DNA of 64,000 bases from Carnegiea gigantea (Eukaryota; Streptophyta; Magnoliopsida; Caryophyllales; Cactaceae). This document shows, one piece after another, positions 1-12,155 of the stretch. Positions within the stretch are counted from its first letter, which is position 1. The number at the start of each line of letters is the position of its first letter. Under the pieces are notes generated by a model that did no database searches, was not told where the DNA came from, and saw only the letters and a list, made by a program, of their open reading frames with translations. Made by a program: the position numbers and the translations under genes. The stretch is from NCBI GenBank assembly GCA_029747015.1, contig JAKOGI010000026.1, positions 1,162,817 through 1,226,816 on the forward strand, read 5' to 3'.

Positions 1-451
1 ACTTGAGATACTCTCTCCTCTTGTGCAAGGACAATGTTGACGTCACCGAGAAGCATCCAAGGAAAGGAAATACTATTATTCAACAGAGCTAATTCATGCC
101 ACAAATCCTGCCTCTGAACTCCAGTGTTAAACCTATACGCAAATGATATACAGCTATGGAAGGAACCTAAGCTATTAGAGATAGCAAATGAATCACGTAA
201 CTAATAATACGCAGTGGAGAAAGAACCAACCTTTGCCAAAACAACCAAATGCGACCGTTGTAATGAGATGCATAGTTGGCAAGAAAATAATAAGAAGTGA
301 AGAGTTTCAGAGCAATATATGAGTTATGCTCTTTAACCCTAGTTTCAGTCAAAGCAAAGATATTAAGCCTATGCTGATTAACTTCTGTCTTAAGTTCTTT
401 GTGCTTAAAGGGTTCATTGAGACCCCTTACACTCCAAGAGAGAATAATCAT
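1..451 (-). pseudogene. LINE endonuclease domain, N-terminal fragment
   Basis: The translation near 451 begins MIILSWSVRGLN and soon shows a LNIFALTETRV stretch. These match the first two blocks of the apurinic-type endonuclease domain of plant LINEs, where the asparagine after the SW is a metal-binding residue; here it reads S, so that residue is probably lost. The frame breaks near position 167 and the rest is off the window. Identification as LINE endonuclease is firm; activity is not expected. Confidence 0.75.
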
Positions 452-619
452 GTAGAATTGCCAAAAGACCTACCCATACTCTTTGCTTTATCAAATTTGT
501 TCATTCTAATTTTAGACCTTTTCCCTTTCTCTTGGGCTTTAGGAGACAAAGCAGCAAATTTGTTACTCAATCAAACTATATCATGCCCATTACCCTCAGT
601 CTCCTCTTGCACATTTTGA

Positions 620-1806
620 TTCTATCTCATTGGCTTGGGGTGTAGAGGTCTTCTCCTTGATGTAGGGATAAATTGAACAGGAGTATGCAAATTCTCAGTC
701 TCCTCAGTCTCTTGATGTTGCATCTCTATAGGCAACTCAACCTTCGTGACTGCAAGAATAGCAGGTACTGCTTCCTTAGCTACCCAAACCTACTTAGGCT
801 TAGACGTAGGACAATCCTCCTTCAGATGGCCTAGTTGCTTACATTTATGACAGAAGAACGGTACCCATTCAGAATGCACCACCTGATCAGAGACCTCCCC
901 AAATGGATCACGAATAGGGATAGAGTAAGGCGGTGTGATAGAACATAAACTTGTATCAGAACTCGAGCATAGGCAATCCTATCTTTGTAAGCAATACATT
1001 TATCTATATGCAAAGGTACACCAATAGCACTAGCAAGCTTGGTTAATCCATTAATAGACTAGAACTGCACATCAAGATTAGGAAAATTTACCCATACTAG
1101 GACTTTGCTCATTACTATCTATCAAAGCGAAATTTTGGTGTCCAAGACTTGAGAATTAAGGACCTGTTTCTCCCCATCCACAAGCCATTCCCCTTCCATT
1201 TCCTCCTTTGAATCAAATCAAAATATATACCATCCTTTAGGATGATAGAGGATCTATGGTTTACTGCCCTATCTCTTTTCAACAAAAGAACTAATAACAG
1301 CAAGCTTAGGCACAGGGCCAATTAGGTAACTTATTAATGAAGGTTCCCAAGCAGCAATCTCTTCTTTGATATCATTAGAAGTGATATTCACCCCTTTCTG
1401 AGCATTCACAATCTCAAGCTCAATATAATGCAACTTCACACTTTAGAAGGTTCCCTATCATCATGAATAGATCTCTAAATGATTTCCTAATCCGATTAGG
1501 TTTATCTACCCTGGTGGAACTACTACCCTGATTTAATGGAACAGTAGTATTAGGCTTATTAGCCACAATAGGGTTAGGAATCTCAGCATCTACATCCAAA
1601 GGACCATTCTTAGCATTCATATCAACTAGCTCAGACCACCTCAAGGGAGTATTTACTGAACTGAACTTAGGGTTTACCTCTACAGGAAGCGAATTCTCAG
1701 TAGGGGGCTCACTTAAAAGCTGTGAAATCCCCTCTGCACTCTCTTCTATAGAAATCGCCGCCACTTTCTTCTTTAAAGGCCACCCTCCTAGCATCGACGT
1801 CCCCAC
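620..1806 (-). pseudogene. LINE ORF1-like gag protein with CCHC zinc knuckle (broken)
   Basis: The frame starting near 1806 encodes a Ser/Thr/Pro-rich N-terminal part. After frameshifts, further downstream (about 1010-900) there is a stretch ending in YARVLIQV, typical of the DUF4283-like core of plant LINE ORF1. At about 855-811 lies CHKCKQLGHLKEDC, a complete CCHC zinc knuckle expected to bind nucleic acid. The order N-terminal region, DUF4283-like core, zinc knuckle, then endonuclease fits a plant LINE. Several frame breaks make it a pseudogene. Exact start and end are uncertain. Confidence 0.7.
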
Positions 1807-1860
1807 TCAGACAGAGAGAAGACGACGAGACACAACCACTCTCATGGCGGCCCCCCACCT

Positions 1861-2301
1861 GTTTTTTGGAAATTTTTGATATTTTAAAATATATCGATTT
1901 TAAAAGCAGTAATTACATAACAACATAATCATTATTATTTTTCAGTTATTGTCGTTTTTTTCCATTTATTTTTCATTTAAACAACTTTAAATTCCTTTTG
2001 TTTTTATACCTTGACTACTTATTTCCTATTCTTTTTAACATTGTCTAATATATGAGACATCTTTTTTGGTGGCACATTTTATGGACCATCTTTTAAATTT
2101 ATTAATGTAATAGATATTCCATTTTAGACTTACTAATTAAAACATATACAATTTTTTGAATTTAACATATCATTGCATTAATTCAATCATAAATAGACAT
2201 TTATGTAGCTAATTGATTCTACACGGCATTGCACATGACATACTACTTGGAATTACACATGTCTATCATATGTTGATTCATTCCAACTTTTAATATATAT
2301 A
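1861..2301 (-). mobile_element. Partial Helitron-family repeat
   Basis: AT-rich, non-coding. Near 2283-2298 the minus strand reads as an AT run then TATTAAAAGTTGG, the same 5' terminal sequence as the better preserved Helitron at 32655-33558. The stretch around 1895-1950 also shares the TTTAAAAGYAGTAA...ATAACA...ATTATTATT pattern with that element and with 2930-2990. No 3' hairpin was found on its left side, where the LINE begins, so this copy is taken as truncated. Confidence 0.45.
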
Positions 2302-3010
2302 CCAGGGTCATATCCTTGCAATACAAGCACATAGTTCAAATGCTTTCAAACATATTATTAATATAATGATTTTTTCAAATAGCAAAAATAAATTGATATG
2401 TTTGATCATTTAATTATTAAAAGTTTAGCGTGTTTCTTCTTTTTCTTTTTGGTGCCAACATCCTCTTTATTCTTAATTTCAAGTTTTCAACTCACATTTT
2501 TATTTCATTTGTTAAGTCATTTCTTTGTTATACATTTATTTTTGTAAAGATTAAGTATTGTGACTAATTAGTAATGAGACTACATGACATTGAGTCACTT
2601 CAATATATAGAACAGATGTTGAATTACAAAATAATTATTTGTTTGATTTATTGTTCTTCATTTCTCTTTTTTCGCTAAATTACTTTCAATTCCCATTGTG
2701 TTCATTCCGTACTTACTTATTTACTTTTTTTTTAACAAAGCCTCTAATATGTGAGACATCTTTTCTTTTGTGGGCAACATTTAGTAGTCAAATGGAACAT
2801 CTTTTTCCTGATAAACATTATATTATAGTTTTGCTAATTACTACATAAGACACGTAAAAAGGCCATGTAAGAATAGTTAATTTTTGTTTCCATTTCATTA
2901 AATATAAAGAAGGGATAATCATATACCAATTTCAAAAGTAGTAACAACTCCATAACAATGTAATTATTATTATTTATTTATTTTTGAGTAATTCCAGAAT
3001 TATCATATCA
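2302..3010 (-). mobile_element. Helitron-like non-autonomous element
   Basis: At its minus-strand 3' end the sequence has a short hairpin (CTTG paired with CAAG around 2315-2327) followed about 10 bases later by CTGG and a T. This matches the Helitron rule of a hairpin then CTRR before a host T. The body is AT-rich and non-coding. The 5' limit was not found, so 3010 is a guess based on the last stretch shared with the copies at 1.9 kb and 32.7 kb. Confidence 0.45.
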
Positions 3011-3154
3011 TAAACACTAACTTGCTTCAGGGGGGAAAAACATATTCTGCACTTAACAAAAAACACTGTGCAGTAGTAAGCTAAAAAAAATTTTGAAAAC
3101 ATACTTGTCCCAAGAAGCTTCAAATTTGGAATCTCTATCACTTTATCTCAATGT

Positions 3155-4190
3155 TTATTCAAAATTGTTGAAAAATCTAGGAAGTATTCTCAAATGCTTT
3201 ATGTGTTTCCTTGAGTTTTCCTTAATAAGCCAAGTATACAATGTATGCCTTGTTATGCAAAAAACTTGAACGATAGCATTTATCATATTGAACTTTTGAT
3301 CCATCATGGTGGTTTTTGGACAAACATTATTCATAGTTTTAGAAAAGTCTTGCGAATCCAACAAATACTCTCAACTTCTCATTAAGAGAAAGCCAAAAGG
3401 CCCACAACCAACTATAAGATTCCTACCATGATCATTCATGCACATGAATGGTGCACGCATCATATAATTGCAATCCTATAGGTTGTATCAAATATCAATA
3501 AATATCAAATAGCATAATCCTCCTTCATCGTTCCATCTCGCCAAAAAAAGCTTGACAATTAACAATCTAAGTCAAATTCAACAGCACGAAAGAAATCTTG
3601 CTCATTGCAATCGTCTTTTTTTCAAATCTTTCAATCAAGGCATGAGCATATGCACCTTCCATAGTTTTCTTTGTTTCTTTAGCATCAACATTATAAGCAT
3701 GTTGAGGCTTGAAACCTAAATAGGAGAGCCACCAACCTCTTTTCTTAAAAGCTGATAAGCATTGGTTCATCCCAATTTTTCTCGTCATTCCAAGCTGACA
3801 AAGAATAACTTTCCCCACCTTTGGATGACTCCTAAGAAGATAAACTTCTTCTTTGCCCCCCCCCCCCCCCAAAAAAAAAACGATTATTATGAACCAAGCC
3901 CAGAAACAAACCATTCTCCATTATCATAAATTTTAAAAACAACCATAGCATGCATTTTCACCTTAGACTAATCTTACTCAACTACTTGTCTATCCTTTTT
4001 GTAATCCTTTTCCATCCCTGCCTTATGTAATTAAACTCCTTCTAATGTGACTCACTACTATTACTATATCTCCTCTAGACTTTACTTTCCTCAGAACGAA
4101 ACCTTTCCTATAAGCATAATACTTGTACAACTAGAAAGCATCCATTTCTGACGGCAAAATCTTATTAATCAACTCCAAACTATCAGCTTC
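3155..4190 (-). pseudogene. FAR1/FHY3-related (MULE transposase-derived) gene remnant
   Basis: On the minus strand, pieces in different frames follow the order of a FAR1-related protein. First is a FAR1 DNA-binding-like part (YKYYAYRKGFVLRK near 4130, then KIYDNGEWFVSGLVHN and LLRSHPKVGK near 3930-3820). Next is a linker with ALIERFEKK near 3640. Last is the MULE transposase-like core (MNDHGRNLIVGC near 3440, then VCPKTTMMDQKFNMINAI near 3330-3270). In living members the core has TDQ with a catalytic-type Asp; here it reads MDQ. Several frameshifts and a poly-C/poly-A run at about 3857-3880 break it. It could be a dead FAR1-like host gene or a dead MULE transposase; I cannot decide which. Confidence 0.6.
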
Positions 4191-5335
4191 TATGACTATA
4201 ATTTTCTCATGCAGTTGCCCAAGTGTCTTACTCAATAACACATTTTTATCCAAACATCAGTATCTAAAAGACTAACATTTACACAAAACAAAACATTTTT
4301 ATATATTAAACATACTTACAACATAGACAAATATGAAACACATCCACATCCACATGCACATGAATATGTCTTAGGATAAACACTAGTAACAACTCAACAT
4401 CTAAAAAAGAAAAGATAATAGATAAAATGAACAAAACACACAAAAACAAAACAAAAAATGAACAACTGACTGATATCTGAAAGATCTTCTAACACACATC
4501 AAACATATAAATGTTAAGCACTAAACATATAAATATTTAGTTTAACGAAATACATTACAAAAATTATAGATCTAATCAAACACAAACATAAAAAAATCTA
4601 TAACAACAGAACTACGAAAATGAAACATCTTACTAACATACTAAGCATAATCTAAATGCACATCAAACCGAGTACATTACAAAATTAAAGATCTAATCAA
4701 ACCAAAACATATCTCAGCAAAGACAAATCAAAATAATCATCACCAACCACATATCCTAAAAAATTAGGTTAAAAAATCAATTGCTAATAATGATTTAAGT
4801 CAACATTAGGAAAACCATCAACAAAGGCTCTCGATCTTCACGTTCTACATCATCTAAAACATTTTCTGAATTGAAAAAATTTAAAACAAAGAATAAGAAA
4901 AAGTGTAGGAGTACAGGAGTAAAACAAACCGTACTCCCACGGGAGCACAATATAATTTGAAAACAAAAATCTTCATAACAGCCTGCCTTGCAACAAACGT
5001 AGAATAGGCACATCACCAAATACCCACTCCTTGGGCTGCAAGTCCCGGATCGATCTATTTATTCTTTCAGCTAGCCGTATTCATTCCTGAAATTCATATT
5101 CTTTCTTCCGGGAGTCAACCCCCCCAAAAAAAGAAGTAAGTGAGAGTGAAACAGAAAAGAAATACGAAATATCATAAGAGAAGAAAGGTTGTCCAGTAGT
5201 ACGCCCGGTTCACTTTGAAAAACCACTTCGGGAACGAACTCTAAATTCCTCAACTTCTTGTTAAGCTGATTAGGCAAACATAAATTCACTATGAGTTGGA
5301 CTAAGATACAATTTGTGTCGTAATTTGGGAGTGAA
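4191..5335. other. AT-rich stretch, no feature recognised
   Basis: About 1.1 kb of AT-rich DNA with many short A-rich runs (for example 4380-4700). No coding signal, terminal repeats or RNA gene was recognised. Short open frames near 4795-5019 and 5071-5289 on the minus strand have no family resemblance I can name. Confidence 0.5.
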
Positions 5336-6601
5336 TGACCACTACCGTAAGCGCACGTGCAGTCATAGTATAGATAAAAAGATCGTCCTTAAGGACCAAA
5401 GTAATCTATTGAGCTTTGCCTATCAGAATATGCTAAGCAAATACTAAATCAAGGGTTTTGATTCAACAACTTCAAATCTACTAATTCTAAATTCAATCTA
5501 GAAGAAGGCGTGTAAGGATTTATGCAGTTCAGAAAGGTGACTGGATCAAAATGATAAACATGTGCTTTTCTCTAATAGGATAATTTCGAGGAATTTTAAT
5601 CTATTCAAAAATTCAGTCTATTCTTTCGACATCAACCAAATTTACCTAAACTAAACAAAAGTCATTCTTTCAAACTAATTTATCTTAATCCAGGTTCGGT
5701 ATTTTTTATTACGCTCTATTCCTGCTAAAATGCAAATCTCTCTTTCGAGTCAACGCTTTGTTAGGTTTCATCAAGCAGTCTAACAATCGAATGTCACTTT
5801 TCAGTTTTTCACTCAATTGCTTCAACTGTGCAAGCAAACTTTGACCAAAAATCCATTCACGACATAAAATCACTTGATAAAATGAAATCAAACCAACCAT
5901 TAATGAAAGTACAATTCTAATGATAAACATAATCCAATTATACTTTCATTAACAAATAAATCCCTAGACAAAAGATAAACTACTCACACATGATTAAAGA
6001 TTCAACAACTAACCAATAATTCTACGAAAATCTGAGACGGAAGGGCTTGACAAAGACGGCCTTCAACCAAGGGTTTCAAGCTGCTTCGAAACCGAAGTCA
6101 CACTCAAGATTTCTCATTAAAACACCAATCAAACTAAAAAAACTAACTAAAGAGCAAAATTTGTGAAAGAAACTAAACTAAGCTATGCTTTCTTTTTCTC
6201 TTCTCTTCCCCTTCCCTCTGCCCAAAAAACGAGGTTTTATAGAAAAATATGGATGTTTTCAGCCATATAGCCAAAGGAAAACAAGAGACCACAGTTACAC
6301 AACTCACCACAGTCCATGGCAGGCACCATGGTCCGACCGTGGTCTTGGATGGAACCGAATTCCTGCTCTTCTCTTGCTCCACGAGCATAACATCACATGA
6401 GTGTCTATGGGGGAGGTCAAAATACATTCAGTAAGGGTCAAATGCTAGGTTGAAATGGCCTAAGATCCTACAAAATACATCAAACAACCATACCCAAGTA
6501 TAAATCCAGAATAGGAATATAAATAGTAATTTAAAGTACATAATTCTCCTAAAAATGTGGCAAAATGACCCTAAAATGATGTATACATTAAGCACTTATC
6601 A
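5336..6601 (-). repeat. Athila-like 3' LTR
   Basis: This is homologous in the same direction to 14377-15617, about 90 percent by eye. On the minus strand it opens TGATAAGTGC and closes GTGGTCA, the TG...CA ends of an LTR. It carries a GC-rich module of inverted CCATGGTCCGACC-type words at about 6300-6350. Confidence 0.85.
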
Positions 6602-6616
6602 AACTCCCCTATTCTT
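6602..6616 (-). other. Polypurine tract of the Athila-like element
   Basis: Directly upstream of the 3' LTR on the minus strand the sequence reads AAGAATAGGGGAGTT, a purine-rich tract that primes plus-strand DNA synthesis in LTR retrotransposons. Its position touching the TGATAAG start of the LTR fixes the LTR boundary. Confidence 0.75.
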
Positions 6617-8400
6617 AAACTATTACTTGTCCTTAAGCAATGCTAGAGTCAAAGAAATATACACAACCTCCTCAGGATAGATATAGGTAGTGTTTCAACG
6701 GCAAAGCCGATCCAAAGTTAGCCCAAAAAGATCCAAAAATCATTTAGCAAATAGACTAGAGAACGAAAAGTTGAAAACCACTTGATAAACCACAATATCA
6801 AATTTAAATCAATCCCCCCAAATCATCAGATGTAATCATTTAACATATGAAACAAACATAGCTGGCAAGGCTCGTAGAATCTCACTATAGGTATGTGGCA
6901 CTCATCATTTATGTGTCTGAAAATATATAAAGGTTCCCTCAATTCTCATTCCATAGACTCGAATCTACCATAAACTTGACAAGATTCTCAAATTTGCCAT
7001 CACTAAAATGCAAACACACAAGGCAATCATGAGAACTTTGATAAGGTTGTAATGGGGCCATGGGTAAAAGTAAGAGGGAAACAAATGTTTTAGAATTGTG
7101 GAGCTAGAAGTCATAGACTAAGAGTCAAACAATTCCAATGCATCATACAACATCATCCCTAAACCAATACAAATCAACAAAATACATCCCCAATTTGAAG
7201 AGACGAAGAGTTGAAAGTCATAACAATCTTACAGTCCCAACAAGGCTAACACTCTTTGATTTTTTTTCTTTTTTTTTATCCTTTAATATTTTTTCTTCTT
7301 TTTTTTCCTTTTTTCTTTCCTTTTTTTTTAAAATAAAAGAGTTAACCAAGGGAAATTCATACAAAACTTTGTATTTCAACTCTTCTCTAAATTTTGCACA
7401 AAAAGGCAAGGGATTTCCTTTTTATCAATCAAGATTACACATCCCTTTACCAAACAACCGAAATCCACTAAAAGATCTTAACTCCCCTTTCTAGCTCCCA
7501 AATCAAACTTGATCCAAAAGAATGAAACGCTCCTCTAGTCTTGGCTTAAGGGTAAAATAATCATTTGGCTATAGGGTATAAGAGGAGGTTCAAATCAAGA
7601 AAAATGGATATAGGCTCAAAGGGGCTAGCAGGGGATATAATATACAACAAATGTGGCTATTTGGCTATTGGGTTTAATAAATCAAAGAAATGCCTTAATC
7701 ATATCGCCTAAATGCATATGCGAAATGTGATCTTGAATAAAAGTCTAAGCAAGTTCTAGAGAATTGATGTCAAGGAAGAGTCACACATAAAACAAAAATG
7801 AGACTAAATTGATAAATAGTCTCTAAAAGCTCAAAACCTGACGTGACATCTACCAAGGTGATAACTAGCTTATTAGTCAACACATGCATAAGTTCATGTA
7901 AAGAGTTATGGGATAATCAATTCGCACTCAACATATGGTCAAAACATGAAGCTCATTTTGAAAATTCATTCTCAAACATTTTTATGCACAATTTGAGTGA
8001 ATCAAAGGATCAAACTAAATCAAAGAAGTCGATCTAGTCTACAAAGATCATCATCAGAGGAATTTTTTCTTTTGTTTTTCCTTTTTTCTTGATTTTCTCT
8101 TGGTTTTTTTTTTGGTGCATGCTCCTAAAATGCAATCTAAAATGCTAAAAATGCAAAAACAATGAAAGAAACTAAAATAAAACTAAAAGTGCAATCTAAA
8201 ATGAAAAGAAAACAAAATAAAAAACTGAACAAACTTCTAAAATGCTTCTTTAAAAAAAAAAAACTACAGCAAAGCATCCAAAAAAAAACTATCACAAATA
8301 ATATATACAATACACAAGTACACCAAACTAGGTATCAGATGATAAATATAGTGACAAACTCCCCCATGCTTAAATCACACATTACCCTCAATGTGGGCAC
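6617..8400 (-). other. Athila-like 3' untranslated region
   Basis: Non-coding stretch between the third ORF and the 3' LTR. Near 8345-8400 the minus strand reads ATTGAGGGTAATGTG followed by GGGGGAGTT, which resembles the 'ATTGAGGACAATG...GGGGG' word found after the ORFs of many Athila/Tat elements. Long pyrimidine-rich (7258-7330) and mixed T/C runs (8060-8115) occur. Short open frames here look meaningless. Confidence 0.6.
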
Positions 8401-11060
8401 ATAGAGAAAAGGGGAAGGGGAGTAGCATAAAGAAATCAGAAAGGAGGTGGTGGAGGAGGATGGAGTGGTTGTTTATAAGAGATATGTCAATCCCGCTAGA
8501 TCTCTAAACATGCCCTATAGTCTTGGAACTATTGAGTATGGGTAGCAAAATCACGAAGAGCGGTGTTGTCTTAAAATATTGCCGCAAGTGCACGGTGCCA
8601 GTTGTAGCTAGCAACGGTAAGTACGGGTTGTGTCCATAGGAAAACTCGCTTTCAGTTATCAGAACTAATTTAAACACTCAATCTAGGCAGAACAAATTTG
8701 AGTGCTTAACTACCGTCTGACGATTAGGGAAATCAGAATATTAAAACACCTAGGTTGGAATTAATGGCATAATTACACTAGAGAATCAATCACAAATCCC
8801 ATCAAATTCACCCAAGCATGCATTATGAATGGATAGATTGTCAATTAAGCCCATCTCCTCCCTCTCTCAAGGGTCGAAGACTAATTCTAGAACTATAACC
8901 ACCTATTTTCATGGGACTAAAAGTTGAAGGATTATAATATCTACAATCTCTAATCCCAACTAGAACTTCAATTATTTTCATATCAAAATCCTAGTTGTTT
9001 ACTAAGTCATGCCAGGTAAAGGTTTCATTTCTCAATACTTCCCTAAACCCGAATAATAATGGATGAATGCTCTTCCGAGCAATTCATCGAACACCTAGTG
9101 AGCATGGTAGAAATCATGAACACAAGCATGGGAAGAACAAGGTTTTAGGGTTAAATCATGATTCAACTAGCATGATTGGCATTAGTCCCAACCTAAGTTG
9201 GGAGATTACACATCATCTCAAAAGCAACAATCATAAATGCCAATTCACTAAACATGATTCAAGCAAAACCCTGAAATAACAATCAAGAGGAGAAAAAGAA
9301 TCAAGAAACAAACTTGAATTAATCGTCATGTAGAAGTAGAACAATCTCCAATTGCAATAAATTCAATCCAAAAGCATGAAGTAAACACCCTCAATAAAAC
9401 CCTAGAAATCTCTTCTAAAAGTGCTCTCTAAGGAAAAAAAAACGAAGTCCCCTGGAAACTGCCCAAAAAATTACTTAAGTCGTGTGAGAGCAAGCCGGCA
9501 CACGACCGTGCCTAGATGCACAGGAAGCCGTGCGCCACGCACTAGCAAGTCGCACGGTCGTGCGCCTCTTATAGCCAGCCAGTGTGTAACTTCGGCCTCT
9601 GCCGTACGGCTGTATGCTCCTGCAGCACGGTCATGCCCTCTTCTACCCATCTTCCTTTGGATATTGGGGCTTCATTAGACCTCAATCTTCCTTATAATTC
9701 ATTGCCAAAGTCATCCTTTTTATCAAAATTTGAAGATTTCTTCTGAAAGTAGGATGAACCACTTTATAAGCACAATTGAATCACAGGAAGTGGATTTAAC
9801 CATTTCTCATCCAGATTTGACATAGAAACAAGGAGAAACAATGATTAATTAAGAGCCAAAATGAAGCCAAAATAGAGGTTTATCAAGCAGCGTTCTCTGA
9901 AGCAACATAAGCTCGAAGGGATACTTGCTTCTTCTAAATGGATCTAAGGGTGGCTTGGAGGTCGGCGTAGTCAGTAGGTAATGGTTGGAAGGAAGAGCTA
10001 GGTCCTACTTGACTAGATTGAGGAGGTCAAGGGTTAGGTGCGGATTGAACAACCTCGGCATCACCAATTACCCAATAAAGGTTAGCCCGGTGAAGCAAGG
10101 TGGCGCGATCGACATTAGGAAGTGGCAAAAGTCGTTCCCCAAGGTAAATTCAACACAAACGCCCGGCCTCTACTTTATAAAAGTTCATAATTTCAAAAGC
10201 AGATTGATCAAGCCGCTCGGACCCAGAAACTCTATTCTCAGGACTGGACTCAATACCCAAAAATTTAGCAATAGTAGTCATAATACCACTGAAGACTATC
10301 CTACACTTAGTGCTAACAGTAGTACTATACAATTGTCTGGCTAAAAATGAACCGGGGTCAAGCTAGACACCGTCAAGCATACAGAATAATAAGTATAACT
10401 CAGATAATCTTGGGACATTCAGACTATTGTCCCGAGCAAAGAAACAACAAGCCAAGATACGCTGGGCTACCTGAATGCAAGGGTTTCTAATATGTGTGCA
10501 TTTGGATGAACTAGCGTTGGACCTAACACTCCCCATAGTTCTCTCCAAAATGCATTTGGGTTGAATTCGCGAGGGACTAATCGGTTCTGTAAATCCATAC
10601 TAGTTTGGAAAATCGAATATACTGTTAAAGGTACCTAAGTTCAACTCGTATAATTGTCCTTGCAAAAAGAAAGAAATGTACCCAACTTGACATTGAAGCC
10701 CTCTAGTGACCTCAACGTGAAGTGTACTCAGGAACTCTAGGGTCAGGTCCCAGTATGTATGCTCTTTAATTTTAATGAAGTGTCCCATACCACCTCGTGC
10801 AAACAATCACCCAATATCGTGTAACATTCCTAATCGTGCTAACAAGTCCTCATCACAATATCGAGTTGCCACAACCATACGTTCATTCAAACAGTTATAT
10901 CAAGTAACATGATCAGGATTTGTCAAACGAAGGGGGTGAGGAATGTTACCTTAAGCACGTACATTGATGGAGATTCGGGATGTCTTTTGAGGTCGAGATG
11001 GTGCTTGACTTGATGATCCAACCTCCTTGAAACTCCTTTGCCTTATGATTGGTGTCATTG
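8400..11060 (-). pseudogene. Athila third ORF (putative plant transposon protein domain), interrupted
   Basis: The minus-strand frames from about 11060 down contain MTPIIRQRSF at the start, then GHFIKIKEHTYWDLTLEFLSTLHVEV and ISFFLQGQLYELNLGTFNSIFDFP near 10790-10610. The TLEFLSTL...F.L.GQ...L....N..F.FP pattern is that of the 'putative plant transposon protein' domain (PF20167) found in the extra ORF of Athila/Tat elements. A glutamine-rich C-terminal part follows near 10000-9890, and the frame resumes beyond the solo LTR at about 8558. Several stops are present. In Athila this ORF lies where env would be; its function is unknown. Confidence 0.7.
8564..9885 (-). mobile_element. Solo LTR of a second Ty3/gypsy-type family
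   Basis: A 1.32 kb block begins TGTTGTCTTAAAATATTGCC on the plus strand and ends GGTTTATCA, giving TG...CA ends. On the minus strand it begins TGATAAACCTC. It is flanked by AGCGG (8559-8563) and AGCAG (9886-9890), a 5-bp target duplication with one mismatch. No internal domain is present, so it is a solo LTR left by recombination. The coding frame of the surrounding Athila third ORF reads through when the LTR and one 5-bp copy are set aside, which supports the boundaries. It carries a GC-rich CACGACCGTGC-type module at 9478-9640. Confidence 0.8.
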
Positions 11061-11520
11061 CTGTAAAATGAACCAAAAGCTAAAACTAAAACCTAAATAA
11101 GAAAATTTGACGAAGAAAAATGAAGGAATTAAGTAAAAAAAAAAAAAGAAGAAGAATTGGAGAGAGAAAGAGATGGGTATGGTGAATGTGTGAAGGTGAG
11201 ATGAGTTGGAAAAAGAAGAAGAAGAAAGAGATGAAAAAAAAAAAGATGAATTAAATGAAAAGGAAGGATTTTAGGTGAAAATTGAGTAAAAATGAGAAGA
11301 AATGAGTGAGGGTTGAAGGTTTTAGCTATGGTGGTTTTAGAGAGAGAAAATAGAGGTAGAGAGAGAAGCTCAAGGAAGAAGATCAATTTGAGGGAAATGA
11401 GGGGTCCCCGTGATCAAAACCCTTGACCGAGGGCTGTAATAGATCACTACGAACCGTGGGGTCCACCACGAGCCGTCCTTGGTGTCTGTTGTCACCATAG
11501 TTTTTTTGTTTTTCTGGTTT
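11061..11520 (-). other. Leader region before the Athila third ORF
   Basis: Pyrimidine-rich on the minus strand (CTTTCTC-type words). A short open frame rich in Phe, Leu and Ser at 11129-11386 looks non-functional. At 11430-11475 is a GC-rich module with CGAACCGTGGGG and CCACGAGCCG words that resembles modules inside LTRs elsewhere in the window. It may hold the promoter or splice acceptor for the third ORF; this is inference. Confidence 0.35.
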
Positions 11521-11573
11521 GGCACCCTACTACTGTAGTGCTAAGCTTCTTGGCCATGGTGCTAAACATTTAT

Positions 11574-11581
11574 TGTGTGTG

Positions 11582-11641
<60 letters not shown>
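11574..11641. repeat. Compound microsatellite (TG)n(TA)n(CA)n
   Basis: A short GT run is followed by about ten TA units and then about twenty CA units, ending at about 11641. It lies in the Athila-like element between the pol tail and the third ORF. Confidence 0.95.
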
Positions 11642-11644
<3 letters not shown>

Positions 11645-11739
11645 TTCTCTCCTTTTTTTTGCTGAAAAATTACAAAAATAATGAAAATCGAAGCTAAGGA
11701 AAAGAAAAAGGGCTTGGGTTGCCTGCCAAGAAGCACTCT

Positions 11740-12155
11740 TTAAGGGTCAAGAGCGTGACCCTATTTCTAGGCTTGGTCCGAATTAGTAAGTGTATGGACA
11801 GTTCCTTTATTACGGACCACAAAATTAAACCTTTTCAATCAAAGGTACCATCTTAAAAGCTCTGGTTGAAAGTCCTTTGTCTTCATTAGTTTATACCATA
11901 ACACGCTGTCGACATATAGGACAAATGGCTGACGTAGCCCATCAGACTGGCTACTATCAATTTGTTTAACCCCCAAATTAAAGTCCGTTCCAAATCCTTC
12001 CATATGGGGTAAGGAAAGAACAATTTGAGCGAACCTGCAATAATCACTTACGGTAGATTCATTAGAAGCGTGGGCCTCAATCTTGGGCATGTAGGCAGCA
12101 TAGGAGCAGCAAACTCCACTTTAGCATACCTTTGATCGGGGTTCTCAGTAGAAAT
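11740..12155 (-). pseudogene. Residual pol 3' tail of the Athila-like element
   Basis: Minus-strand frames contain MPKIEAHASNESTV at about 12090 and, after frame changes, a VLLGRQPKP ending near 11720. The latter resembles the C-terminal ends of Athila polyproteins. No RT (YVDD/YIDD), RNase H or integrase motif lies between this and the protease, so several kilobases of pol are missing here. Assignment of this stretch is tentative. Confidence 0.35.

Larger units (their letters stand above)
1..1860 (-). mobile_element. Decayed LINE (L1-like) retrotransposon, 5' part
   Basis: On the minus strand a 5' leader is followed by an ORF1-like region with a CCHC zinc knuckle and then by the start of an endonuclease domain that runs off the left edge of the window. 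This gene order is that of plant L1-type LINEs. Both reading frames are broken by frameshifts and stops, so the copy is dead. The 5' end near 1860 abuts AT-rich Helitron-like sequence. The reverse transcriptase lies outside the window and was not seen. Confidence 0.8.

Noticed and set aside
7138..7494. Open frame of 118 codons on the plus strand in the Athila 3' spacer
   Set aside because: Low-complexity Phe/Ser translation of a T/C-rich run, no start context, lies in untranslated retroelement DNA.
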